Positions 54,287-63,345 of a stretch of 64,000 bases of DNA are shown in pieces. How positions within the stretch are numbered: position 1 is the stretch's first letter; every line of letters begins with the position of its first letter. The translations under genes were made by a program, and so were the position numbers. The DNA is from Calothrix sp. NIES-3974 (GTDB taxonomy: Bacteria; Cyanobacteriota; Cyanobacteriia; Cyanobacteriales; Nostocaceae), in contig NZ_AP018254.1 in the NCBI RefSeq assembly GCF_002368395.1, positions 1,922,001 to 1,986,000 on the forward strand. The letters are read 5' to 3'. The notes under the pieces were generated by a model. It was not told the DNA's origin and ran no database searches. It saw nothing but the letters and a program-made list of their open reading frames with translations.

Positions 54287-55183
54287 ATGGCTGATGTGAC
54301 AGAATCAATCGAGAATCGCTTCACGATTCAGGAAAAACTCGTCTATCCTAATTCCCATCCACCCAGGGAAAAACCGCACCCAAACCAATCTGCACCCACC
54401 TCCGGCTTTAAAATTAAATTTAAACAGGGAAACCTAATGGTGCAAAATACCAACAATCCTTGGAAAATGCATTTGTTGTCGGGACGCGATCGCCATTTTA
54501 TCAGTGAATGGTTACAAGTTTGTCCAGCTAGTCGTGTATATCTCGACCCGAGGATAGATGTGACATACCTGGAAATATGGGCTGAATCAGCCAGAAGATA
54601 TGGCAAAAAGACATTTCTGGTGTTTGAACGTACTCGTCAGTCACCTCCATACCGTTATCCCCGTCAGTGGTTAGTCAAACGGTGTTGTGATTGGTGGATT
54701 AGCTTGGGTTTATTGTTGCTGACAACTCCGTTGTGGTTGACCATTGGATTCCTGTGGTGTTGTTTTGGTCATCGGCCAATTCTGCGTCGTCAGTGGTGTG
54801 TGGGGGAGGGTGGGAAGCTATTTTTGAGTTTCCAGTTTAATTGTCAAGTTACCAGTGAAGCGGTGGGAGTTGGGAGTTTTTTCACAGTTTTCCAACGATG
54901 GCTGCAAAACTCGGCAATGGTAAGATTACCTTTGCTGCTTAATGTGTTGCGGGGGGAAATGGGTTTATTGGGGATTTGTCCTCGATCAATCATGGATGTG
55001 TTGGCAATGTCAAACCAACAGCGCAGGTACTTAAATATTGCACCAGGAATATTTCCTATTCCGGAATCTGGTGATTTACAAGATTGCACACGCATCAGCA
55101 ATTGGGAATTGGAGTATTTAAAAACTTGGAGTCTATGGAAAGAGATGCAAATGTTAGCCAAGTTAGTCATGGGTTGGAGGTAG
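54287..55183 (+). CDS. hepC: HepC-like sugar transferase (exopolysaccharide / heterocyst envelope)
   Basis: 298 residues from ATG 54287 (MADVTESIENRF); GTG 54263 is an alternative. The N-terminal domain (SEWLQVCPASRVYLDPRIDV, then EIWAESARRYGKKTFLVFE) resembles that of HepC. A bacterial sugar-transferase domain follows, with the membrane hairpin KRCCDWWISLGLLLLTTPLW and the catalytic-region segment LPLLLNVLRGEMGLLGICPR, normally LPQLLNVLRGEMSLVGPRP. HepC adds the first sugar in synthesis of the heterocyst polysaccharide layer in Anabaena. Its 3' end overlaps or touches the broken glycosyltransferase gene. Confidence 0.78.
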   Translation: MADVTESIENRFTIQEKLVYPNSHPPREKPHPNQSAPTSGFKIKFKQGNLMVQNTNNPWKMHLLSGRDRHFISEWLQVCPASRVYLDPRIDVTYLEIWAESARRYGKKTFLVFERTRQSPPYRYPRQWLVKRCCDWWISLGLLLLTTPLWLTIGFLWCCFGHRPILRRQWCVGEGGKLFLSFQFNCQVTSEAVGVGSFFTVFQRWLQNSAMVRLPLLLNVLRGEMGLLGICPRSIMDVLAMSNQQRRYLNIAPGIFPIPESGDLQDCTRISNWELEYLKTWSLWKEMQMLAKLVMGWR

Positions 55184-56402
55184 TCCATAGGTTCAAACCC
55201 TTATTAATCATTACATTTGACCGGGATGGGGGAGCTGCAAGAGCAGTCTTGCGTCTTCATCAGGGTTTCAGAGGTTTACAGATTAACTCTCAGCTACTGG
55301 TGCAGTATAAAACAATTAGCGATCGCAGGGTATTAGGTGCAAAAAATAAACCCCAGGAGTGGTTGAATCGGGGTAGACCCACATTGGATAATTTACCGTT
55401 GGTAAGGTATCGGGGTCGGGGAGGGGGTAATTTTGCTTTGCAATGGTTTCCAGAAACGGTTGCAGCACGGGTGGAGGAGTTAGCACCGGATATTGTGAAT
55501 TTCCATTGGATTTGCGGATTTGTGCGGATTGAAACCTTGACCAAGTTGAAGCGACCGATTGTGTTAACCCTACACGACATGTGGGCTTTCACCGGAGGAT
55601 GCTACTATACCCAAGAATGCGATCGCTATACCCAATCCTGTGGTGCTTGTCCCCAGTTACATAGTCAGAGGGATAATGATATTACCCGTTGGGTATGGCA
55701 ATGTAAACGCAAGGCTTGGCAAGGATTGAATTTGACCGTGGTGACTCTGAGTCGCTGGTTAGGTGAGTGTGTGCGCCAAAGTTCCCTACTCCGCCATTCC
55801 CGGTTGGAGGTCATTGCCAATGGCATTGATATCTCCCGGTACAAACCCGGCGAGCGCCATTACGGACGCAGTTGGCAGAATCTCCCTCCAGACAAACGTT
55901 TAATCCTGTTTGCTGCCAATAGTTTGAGTTATTGGCGCAAAGGTCGGGAATATTTAATGGCAGCAATACAAGAGTTCCAGAAGTTTACCATCGTTCTGGA
56001 GACAGAATTAGTTATTTTCGGGTCGCCACCTGATGAACAATATCTAAATTTGGGTTTTCCCTAATTTGTGCAACGGTGGACTTGGTGGTGGTGGCTTCGA
56101 CTCAAGATAATCTTCCGAATTCGATTTTAGAAGCCCTTGCTTGTGGAACTCCCTGTGTAGCTTTTGATATTGGTGGCATCAGTGATATGATTGAGCATAA
56201 ATATAACGGGTATTTAGCTCCAGCTTTTGAGACCAAAGAATTAGCAAATGGCGTGAATTGCGTGTTAGAAGACAATCAACGCCATCAAGTTTTATCGGAA
56301 AATGCACGGAAAACAGTAGTCACAAAATTCACTCAAGAACAACAAGCTCAAGCATACACTCAGTTATTCGCGGACATCCTTCAGTCAGTAGGGGGAAAAT
56401 GA
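55174..56402 (+). pseudogene. Glycosyltransferase family 4, internal deletion and frameshift
   Basis: The first part (to 56064) reads ITFDRDGGAARAVLRLHQGF, PDIVNFHWICGFVRIETL, LTLHDMWAFTGGCYYTQEC and IANGIDISRYKPG, and stops after YLNLGFP. The second part, in another frame (from about 56060), reads LICATVDLVVVASTQDNLPN, then SILEALACGTPCVAFDIGG, and runs to 56402. The roughly 15 residues that normally join NLGF to LIYAA are missing, so a deletion of about 45 bp plus a shift inactivated it. The start is uncertain: TTG 55174 or ATG 55135, both overlapping the hepC-like gene. Confidence 0.82.
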
Positions 56403-56769
56403 GTTTAAGAATCATTCCCATTCAGATGTTAGTAAATTACTTCTTCCACTACTTGATATTATATGCGATCGCGGTAATTTATTGGCTACCCTATGAATTA
56501 GAATTACCCTACGCCAAAATTGGTTGGTTTACCCATCCTCACGGTGATTTTGGGAGTACAGATTTTATTACAACGCCGACAGTTAGAGATACTAGATTTA
56601 ATTGCTGTGGGATTAGTAATTGTTGCCAGTTTTTTTAATCCTACCAGTTATCATTTGATGCGGTACAGCCTACCAATTTGTTTATTATGTATTGGCTTTA
56701 GTGGTTGTCAACCCATACGTATATCTCGACCCTATTTGATGGGTTTGTGTTGGCTATCAATTTTGAGTG
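56400..56769 (+). pseudogene. Polysaccharide polymerase-like membrane protein, N-terminal remnant
   Basis: ATG 56400 begins MSLRIIPIQMLVNYFFHYLI and continues with membrane helices to about 56517. The frame then shifts by about one base to [40 protein letters not shown] and [14 protein letters not shown]. At about 56770 it is joined directly to the middle of a glycosyltransferase. The hydrophobic pattern suggests a Wzy-type polymerase, but the family is uncertain. Confidence 0.6.
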
Positions 56770-57210
56770 TGATTAATAATTCGGAGAAAATTCCCGTCGA
56801 ATATATTATTATTGACGGTGGTTCCACAGATAATACCCAGGAAATAATTAATAAATATAGAGAATACATTCAGATATTTATTTCCGAAGCGGATGCGGGA
56901 GCCTATGATGCCATGAATAAAGGTATTATTCATGCTAGTACAGGTTGGCTGAAATAAACCGAGTATTAACTTTTTATCTAGTGACCACGCTCCGCGTGGT
57001 CGCTTAGTGAGTTGAAGGCTCTGCCTTCATTCACGAAGCAGGAGCCTCGCAGATTATGCTCCCACGCGGAGCATGGGAGCGAGGGGAAAGGTAGGTGTAT
57101 TTACGCCGCGCGGTACTAGTGGGGATATAATTGGTATTATTAACTCAGATGATTGGTATCAGGAAGGAGCTTTTGAAATAGTTTTTAAAAACTTCCGGAT
57201 TGGATTAATC
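56770..57210 (+). pseudogene. Glycosyltransferase family 2, truncated at the 5' end and interrupted
   Basis: Fused in frame to the polymerase remnant, it reads [20 protein letters not shown], then [18 protein letters not shown]. After a 181-bp interruption at 56940-57120 it goes on as GDIIGIINSDDWYQEGAFEI to a stop near 57210. Without the interruption the protein reads ...IIHASGDIIGIINSDDW..., the normal GT2 pattern. The first 25 or so residues and the C-terminus are also missing. Confidence 0.75.
56940..57120. mobile_element. Hairpin-rich 176-bp insertion with 5-bp target duplication
   Basis: CTAGT occurs at 56935-56939 and again at 57116-57120, and removing 56940-57120 restores the glycosyltransferase frame. 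The insert contains hairpins GACCACGC/GCGTGGTC (about 56980-57000), GAAGG/CCTTC, and ATGCTCC/GGAGCAT (about 57056-57074). No terminal inverted repeats and no coding capacity are visible. Confidence 0.65.
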
Positions 57211-57246
57211 TGATTATAAAGACTTGATTTGTGATTTTCAATCTGC

Positions 57247-58437
57247 ATGGGTGTAACTACAGATTTACCACTAGTATCGGTGATAATTCCTGCCTATAAC
57301 GCTGAAAGATTTATCGAGCAAACCCTAGCCTCCGTATGTCATCAAACCTACCCGAACTTAGAAATAATTATTGTTGACGATGGTTCACGCGATCGCACAG
57401 TAGAAATTCTGCGTCAGTGGGAAAGGAATGATAGTCGAGTTCAATTAATTACCCAAGCAAATGCAGGGGTAGCCGCAGCGAGAAATTTAGCAATTAGTTA
57501 TAGTCAATCAAGGTGAGTACATTGCTCCCTTAGATGCAGATGATATTTGGCATCCTCACAAAATCGAACATCAAGTTCACTATTTAGAAAATACTCACCC
57601 GTCAGTGGGTTTAGTTTATATCTGGTCGGTATTTATTGATGAATATGATTTTGTGATCGGTGAATTTGATACTGATTGCCAATCTCTCCAAATATACAGC
57701 ATTGAGGGAAATTTTTTACCCCTACTAATTTATCAAAACTTTATTGGCAATGCCAGCGTACCCCTATTTCGTCGTCAAAGTCTAGAACAGGTAGGTGGTT
57801 ATAAATACAATCACTGCGAAGATTGGGAACTGACACTACGAATTGCAGCGAAATACAAAATAGGTGTTGTCCCAGCTTTTTTACTCGGCTATCGTCAGCA
57901 GCAAAATACAGCTTCCAGTAACATTTCCGTAATGGCACAAGCCTATCAAGAAATATTATCCCATTGGCAAGCAAACTATCAACAAATCAATCCCCAAATC
58001 TTCCACTGGGCTAGTGGCTTATTTTATACTTATCTGGCATCGAAAGCCTACGCCAATCGACAGCATTAGTCAACAATTTACTTATTAATTCCAGGCAATT
58101 TACATCGATTTATCCACCATCTTCAAATTAGAAATATTTCTGTGGATATTCGTCTGTACACTGAAAATTTTTGCCATACCAGGAAAACCGCTTTTTACCC
58201 TTTTACACCCAGTCAAATCCAACATTAAACACTACCTCAAATTATTCTAATCAAATTTACAATCTGCAAATCAATTTAACCAGCAATCCCAAGCAGAAAA
58301 ACAAAGTTTTTGGCAATTACCCATCCATCAACGGAGTCAAGCAACGAAACCAACCACCCTAAACCAAATCATCACCACCAAACGCGGATTGCAAATCCTG
58401 AAAATTTGTACAGAAATTAATCTGAATTAATCTGGAT
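57247..58437 (+). pseudogene. Glycosyltransferase family 2 with several frameshifts
   Basis: ATG 57247 begins MGVTTDLPLVSVIIPAYNAE, with IIIVDDGSRDRTVEILRQW. The frame stops at 57516, but one base back it goes on as QGEYIAPLDADDIWHPHKIE, including the DxD motif, to 58069 (YLASKAYANRQH). A third part in another frame (about 58092-58240) reads FQAIYIDLSTIFKLEIFLWI and FAIPGKPLFTLLHPVK, then TAA, then in the same frame FNQQSQAEKQSFWQLPIHQR to a TAA near 58437. At least two shifts and one internal stop make it non-functional. The 3' limit is tentative. Confidence 0.7.
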
Positions 58438-58461
58438 CTGCGGAAAAGATATTGAAAAATC

Positions 58462-58551
58462 AGGGAGTAGGAAGAGACGCGATATATCGCGTCTGTACGC
58501 CGAATGATTGGTTACATTGTGGTTTTATGTTTAATTGCACCTACCTACTTA
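58462..58551. repeat. 90-bp dispersed repeat, copy 2
   Basis: About 83 of 90 positions match 37405-37494, including the GAGACGCGATATATCGCGTC palindrome, GTACGCCGAATGA and ACCTACCTACTTA. Most differences are C/T or G/A changes. No gene is present. Confidence 0.8.
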
Positions 58552-58578
58552 GGACTTGCTGAAAAATAGTTAGACTTG

Positions 58579-58748
58579 AGAGGTTGTTTGTCAAGAATTA
58601 ATTATTACAATCATTACTATTTTGACTATCTTCCTGACTCTGGACATGGGGTTATAAAGCTGATTTTTCCTTCGAGAGTACAGACACGACATGTCGCGTC
58701 TCTTCCCATTCCCTACCCCTACTAAAAGACTTATTCCGCAGACCCTAC
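58579..58748. mobile_element. MITE-like element, rearranged copy D, with GGGTCTGCGG element
   Basis: It begins AGAGGTTGTTTGTCAAG, like the left end of copies A and B. It continues as AAAGCTGATTTTTCCTTCGA, GAGTACAGAC and a GCGACATGTCGCGTC stretch shared with copy C. It ends in TTATTCCGCAGACCCTACTT, the complement of the GGGTCTGC element. Confidence 0.5.
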
Positions 58749-58772
58749 TTAAAACTAGATATATGGAGGCTA

Positions 58773-60263
58773 TTACCCCAACCGTTCAATCAAATGTTCC
58801 CCCACCCGCAACGCATTCGCAATCACCGTTAAAGCAGGACTGGTTGCAGAAGCAGAAGGGAAGAAAGAACCATCAACCACATACAAATTATCCACATCGT
58901 GGGTGCGACAATACAAATCCAACACCGAGGTTTTCGGGTCTTCTCCAAATCGACATGTACCCACCTGGTGTGCAACTACGGAAATAGGTGTTTCTCCACG
59001 GGGATAAACGTTTTGTTTATTTCCATCCACAGCCTTGAGAACATCAATCCAGCGATAAACTAAACGGTCATGGGCTTCCGTGTTATTAGGAGTATAATCC
59101 ACATATAGTTTATTTTTATCTACCCGAACTCGATTTTTCGGTCGAGGTAAATCCTCCGTTTGTAACCACCAACCAATGGAACGTTTTGCTAACTGCTTTA
59201 AACCAAATCCCGGCATTAATTTAGTTGCAACTGATAAAATAGGCGGTGATTCAGCGAAAATCACATCCCGTAGAATACCACCAGCATTTTGAATATGTCC
59301 CATCGGATAGGAAAAATCGCGATCGCCCCAATAAAAATCATTCAAGTAATGGGTTCGTTGGAATAAACCCGAATTCGGTGTTGCAGTAATTTGGACAACA
59401 ACCGTCATCAGTTGTTTCATCAGGTTACACCCAACTAGCTGGGAACTATTGGCTAATCCGAAGGGATGGGAATCGTTTTCCGAACGTAGTAATAAAGCGG
59501 CTGAATTAATTGCCCCACAACACAGAACAACAATATCCCCCATAAATAAATAGAATTTTCCGCCAATTTCTGCCTGTACAGCCTTGACTTCCTTCCCGGA
59601 AGGATTAGTATGCAAACATACCACCCGTGCAGAGGTTTTCAGGGTAATATTTTCGTTTACCTTCATTGCTGGAGTTACTCCCGTATCCTCCGCATCTGTC
59701 CGTCCCTGGTCTCCGATTCCAATCGGTAAATGGGCTGGATTTAGACCTTGTTGGGAAACCTGTTGACAAATTTCTTCGATATGGGGTTCGCTATCAACCG
59801 CATCAAAGGGATAATCTTGACTATGGGGTGGTTCGGTTGGATCTTCCCCTAGGATACCATGTACCCGGTAAAGTTGTTCCGCTTCCGTATAATAGGGTTC
59901 AAAATCTTTGTATTTAAGTGGCCATTCTGGAGAAATCCCATCTTGGTGTTGCACCTGTTCAAAATCCCGTTCCCGCATCCGCGACAACACCCCACTATAA
60001 AGTTTGGTATTACCACCAACAGAATAACTAGTTTGGGGATGGAAAGGTTCTCCATCGGAATCGTACCACTGTTCCGGTGCATGGAAATCTTCTTTTTTAA
60101 ACACTTCCACATCTACTAATTCGGAGCTTTCTTTTGCTAAGAATTCACCCCTTTCTAACACCAGAATTTTTTTCCCAGTCGCTGCTAACTTATGGGTCAA
60201 AGTTCCCCCACCAGCACCAGTACCAATAATAATTACGTCGTAGTAGTGGTCATCAATAATCAT
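58773..60263 (-). CDS. GMC-family oxidoreductase
   Basis: 496 residues. The FAD-binding motif is VIIIGTGAGGGTLTHKLAA, with GNTKLYSGVLSRMRERDF in the GMC N-terminal region. CCGAINSAALLLRS and the C-terminal part HQVGTCRFGEDPKTS, then VDGSFFPSASATSPALTVIA, belong to the GMC family. The latter carries the His of the active site (HQVGT) and the usual Asn appears in VIANALRVGEHL. It oxidises an alcohol or sugar of unknown identity. It lies downstream of, and on the same strand as, the ARTO oxidase genes, about 230 bp after ctaE. Confidence 0.88.
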   Translation of the reverse strand: MIIDDHYYDVIIIGTGAGGGTLTHKLAATGKKILVLERGEFLAKESSELVDVEVFKKEDFHAPEQWYDSDGEPFHPQTSYSVGGNTKLYSGVLSRMRERDFEQVQHQDGISPEWPLKYKDFEPYYTEAEQLYRVHGILGEDPTEPPHSQDYPFDAVDSEPHIEEICQQVSQQGLNPAHLPIGIGDQGRTDAEDTGVTPAMKVNENITLKTSARVVCLHTNPSGKEVKAVQAEIGGKFYLFMGDIVVLCCGAINSAALLLRSENDSHPFGLANSSQLVGCNLMKQLMTVVVQITATPNSGLFQRTHYLNDFYWGDRDFSYPMGHIQNAGGILRDVIFAESPPILSVATKLMPGFGLKQLAKRSIGWWLQTEDLPRPKNRVRVDKNKLYVDYTPNNTEAHDRLVYRWIDVLKAVDGNKQNVYPRGETPISVVAHQVGTCRFGEDPKTSVLDLYCRTHDVDNLYVVDGSFFPSASATSPALTVIANALRVGEHLIERLG

Positions 60264-60490
60264 AATTGTTTCTCATGAGAAATTGTTCAATTTTTGGCAA
60301 TCACATATCTATCTAAAAGGCTCGTAGTAGCAATTTAGCGCCGAAAAACCAAGCTACTAAACCACACCTACCTACACCTTACTCCCTGCATTTAGAAGAA
60401 GTGAGCGGTAAGCGTCTAATCTTCCCACTACCCCCAAATCCCCACTCCCTACTCCCTGTAAATTTTAGAAGTTTGTGAGCAATCCGGAAC

Positions 60491-61114
60491 TTACTGCCAC
60501 AGATAAATCAAACCAAACAAAATAATCCAAATTACATCAACAAAATGCCAAAACAAAGAAGTCGCATCCACTCCATAATGACCATTGTCATAATTACCAG
60601 GAATAAAAGAGCGAATCAACATTACCAACTGCAACAAAACCCCACTAAATACATGTAAACCATGAAACCCCGTCAATAAATAAAACATCCCACCAAACAC
60701 ACCGGATGTAAAACCAAATTCTAAACTCCCCCATTCTACGGCTTGACCATATAAAAAGTAGCTACCCATTGCCATCGTCAGCAACCAAAAGAAGCGGAAA
60801 CCCCAGATATTTTTGCTTTTTAAAAACCTTTCCGCCAAATAAATCACGAAACTACTGGAAACTAGAATCACCGTATTAATAGCAGGTTCTTTAATTTCCA
60901 GACCCTCTACACCAGGAGGTAGCCAATCAACGGTAGTGGTTTTGTAAACAATATATCCAGCGAAAAAGCTCAAGAAAATAACACTTTCTGACAGCAAAAA
61001 GACAATAAAGCCAAACATGCTATTGCCTTCCGTATCGTGTTCGTGTTCACGAGCCATTTCATGAATTGATGGCTGTAAATTTTCCGAAGAAAGCGTGCTA
61101 TCTGTACTAGTCAT
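60491..61114 (-). CDS. ctaE: Terminal oxidase subunit III
   Basis: 207 residues, about five membrane helices, homologue of COX3/CyoC. Typical are FGFIVFLLSESVIFLSFFAG, LLTGFHGLHVFSGVLLQL and the C-terminal YHYGVDA-like HYGVDATSLFWHFVDVIWII. Third gene of the minus-strand ctaC-ctaD-ctaE set. A GGATTTTGGATTACTC heptad tract precedes the ATG at 61114, and about 380 bp separates it from ctaD. Confidence 0.93.
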   Translation of the reverse strand: MTSTDSTLSSENLQPSIHEMAREHEHDTEGNSMFGFIVFLLSESVIFLSFFAGYIVYKTTTVDWLPPGVEGLEIKEPAINTVILVSSSFVIYLAERFLKSKNIWGFRFFWLLTMAMGSYFLYGQAVEWGSLEFGFTSGVFGGMFYLLTGFHGLHVFSGVLLQLVMLIRSFIPGNYDNGHYGVDATSLFWHFVDVIWIILFGLIYLWQ

Positions 61115-61492
61115 GGTATTTTGGATTTTGGATTACTCTTCGAGAAGCCGCACTACGTGCGTCTATGGATTTTGAATTTTCAGATTTTTAGATTATCACC
61201 AACAGTAGAAGTCGGGTTTTTCAAATTAATTGCTTCAACATCGAATTATTGTCATCAAACCCGACCTTTGATGATTATCAAGTGCAGAATTACCGGAATC
61301 CTAGATAATACGGGTTCAAAAATGTCGGCAACACATCCAGAATATGAAATACATGTGGAGACGTAATATATATTATTTGGAGACGTAATATATTTGTGGA
61401 GACGTAATATATTACGTCTCTACAAACACAATTCATCCGTTACATTCTTTTTTTTCAAATTAGGATAACAGAATTTCCTCCTGTCTCCTGAA
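61115..61492. repeat. ctaD-ctaE spacer with tandem GAGACGTAATATAT repeats
   Basis: Three copies of TGGAGACGTAATATAT lie at about 61355-61412, the last extended to the palindrome GAGACGTAATATATTACGTC at about 61399-61420. Next to ctaE there is a TTTTGGATTTTGGATT tract. No gene. Confidence 0.75.
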
Positions 61493-63157
61493 TTAATTCA
61501 AATCCGATGCATTAGCCACCAAATCTTCTGACTTCCCGTAACCATAGGGTTCAGCCATCACAATTGGTAATTGCTTCTCAAAATTTTCCACTGGGGGTGG
61601 AGAAGGAACCAACCATTCCAAACCAATTGCTCTCCAAGGGTTATCGGGTGCTTTTTTCCCATCAGCCCAGGAGCTAACCATATTCAACAAAAATGGTAAA
61701 GTTGACATCCCCAAGATAAACCCACCGATACTGGCAATTACATTCCAAAAAGCAAATTCGGGGTCATAGGAAGCAACTCGACGAGGCATTCCTTGTAATC
61801 CTAATGGATGCATGGGGAAAAAGTTCAGGTTTGTCCCAATAAAAGTCAACCAAAAATGTAATTTACCTAAACCTTCGTAATACATCCGTCCGGTCATTTT
61901 CGGGAACCAGTGGTAAATGGCAGCATAAATACCCATGACTGTTGCACCGTAAAGTACGTAGTGGAAGTGACCAACAACAAAGTAGGTATTATTCACATGA
62001 ATATCCACGGGAACAGATGCCAACATAATCCCGGTAATCCCGGCAAATACAAACATAATCAACCCACCCAATGCAAATAACATCGGTGTATCCAATCGTA
62101 ATTTTCCTCCCCAAATTGTCCCTACCCAGGCAAAAACCTTTATACCAGTGGGTACAGAAATTAACATCGTCGAGAACATAAACAGTATCCGCATCCAACC
62201 GGGTGTACCACTGGTAAACATGTGGTGTACCCAAACAATGCCGCTTAAACCGGTAATAATTAAAGATGAGACAGCAACGACTTTATAACCAAATAGGGGT
62301 TTGCGAGCATAGACAGGAAATATTTCCGAAAAAATCCCGAATACTGGCAAAATAATTACGTACACTGCTGGATGGGAATAAAACCAGAAAAAGTGCTGGT
62401 ATAAAACCGGATCACCCCCCCTAGCAGGGTCAAAGAAACTGGTTCCCACCGTCAAGTCAAATAACAACATCACTGCTCCTGCGGTGAGGGCTGGTAATCC
62501 AAATAACTGGATAATTTGGGCACTTAACACAGTCCAAACATAGGCTGGCATTCGGAAAAATCCCATTCCTGGGGCACGCATTCTGATAATAGTGGTGACA
62601 ATATTTACAGCCCCTAAAATCGATGATATCCCCGATAGGGCTACTGCTAACAACCAGAGAAATTGACCGTTAAACAAAATACCCGTAGGATTCTGGGTGC
62701 TAACCGGTGGGTAAGACCACCATCCAGCTTGAGCTGGACCACCGGGGACAAAAAAGCTGGCCATGAGGATAATACCGAAGATAGGAACCATCCAAAAGGC
62801 TACGGCATTTAAGCGGGGAAAGGCCATATCCCGTGCGCCAATCATTAAGGGGACGAGGTAATTGGCTAAACCTGCAAGGACAGGGAATGTCCACATAAAT
62901 AGCATGACGGTTCCATGCATGGTAAACATGGCGTTGTAGACGGTGCGGTCTACCAGGTCTGCTTCGGGGGTGATTAATTCACCGCGAATAATCATGGCGA
63001 ATATGCCACCGATGAGGAAAAAGATGAAGGCTGTAACGGTGTATTGGATACCGATGACTTTATGGTCGGTGCTGAAGCTAAAAAATGTTTTCCAGGTGGT
63101 GGGTGGATGATGGTGGGTTTCGTGAATTTTGGTTGTTTCTGTTTGTGTGCTAGTCAT
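61493..63157 (-). CDS. ctaD: Terminal oxidase subunit I
   Basis: 554 residues, twelve-helix haem-copper oxidase catalytic subunit. It holds the low-spin haem ligand His in AMFTMHGTVMLFMW, the CuB His and cross-linked Tyr in YSHPAVYVIILP, the CuB His pair in VHHMFTSG, and the haem ligands in YFVVGHFHYVLYGA. The subunit II next to it lacks CuA, so the enzyme probably takes electrons from quinol (ARTO type) rather than from cytochrome c or plastocyanin. It starts at ATG 63157, with TTTTGGATTTTGGATTAC heptads just upstream. Confidence 0.95.
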   Translation of the reverse strand: MTSTQTETTKIHETHHHPPTTWKTFFSFSTDHKVIGIQYTVTAFIFFLIGGIFAMIIRGELITPEADLVDRTVYNAMFTMHGTVMLFMWTFPVLAGLANYLVPLMIGARDMAFPRLNAVAFWMVPIFGIILMASFFVPGGPAQAGWWSYPPVSTQNPTGILFNGQFLWLLAVALSGISSILGAVNIVTTIIRMRAPGMGFFRMPAYVWTVLSAQIIQLFGLPALTAGAVMLLFDLTVGTSFFDPARGGDPVLYQHFFWFYSHPAVYVIILPVFGIFSEIFPVYARKPLFGYKVVAVSSLIITGLSGIVWVHHMFTSGTPGWMRILFMFSTMLISVPTGIKVFAWVGTIWGGKLRLDTPMLFALGGLIMFVFAGITGIMLASVPVDIHVNNTYFVVGHFHYVLYGATVMGIYAAIYHWFPKMTGRMYYEGLGKLHFWLTFIGTNLNFFPMHPLGLQGMPRRVASYDPEFAFWNVIASIGGFILGMSTLPFLLNMVSSWADGKKAPDNPWRAIGLEWLVPSPPPVENFEKQLPIVMAEPYGYGKSEDLVANASDLN

Positions 63158-63345
63158 GGAATTTTGGATTTTGGATTTTGGATTACTGGGAATCTCTAAT
63201 TACTGAATTGAAAGGGAGTGGGGAGTGGGAAAAAACCACTTTCATTGGTTCTGAGCTAAATTCAGCAACATCCGTAATTTATTCGTAGACGTATCATTGC
63301 TACGTCTCTACGACAATTTTTCGTGTGTAAACAATACCGATCTAC
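63158..63345. repeat. ctaC-ctaD spacer with heptads and palindrome
   Basis: TTTTGGA heptads lie at 63160-63184, and a stem GTAGACGTA/TACGTCTCTAC at about 63283-63311. No gene. Confidence 0.6.

Noticed and set aside
58171-58362. Plus-strand frame of 63 codons
   Set aside because: It overlaps, in another frame, the third part of the decayed glycosyltransferase, which has the more protein-like reading.
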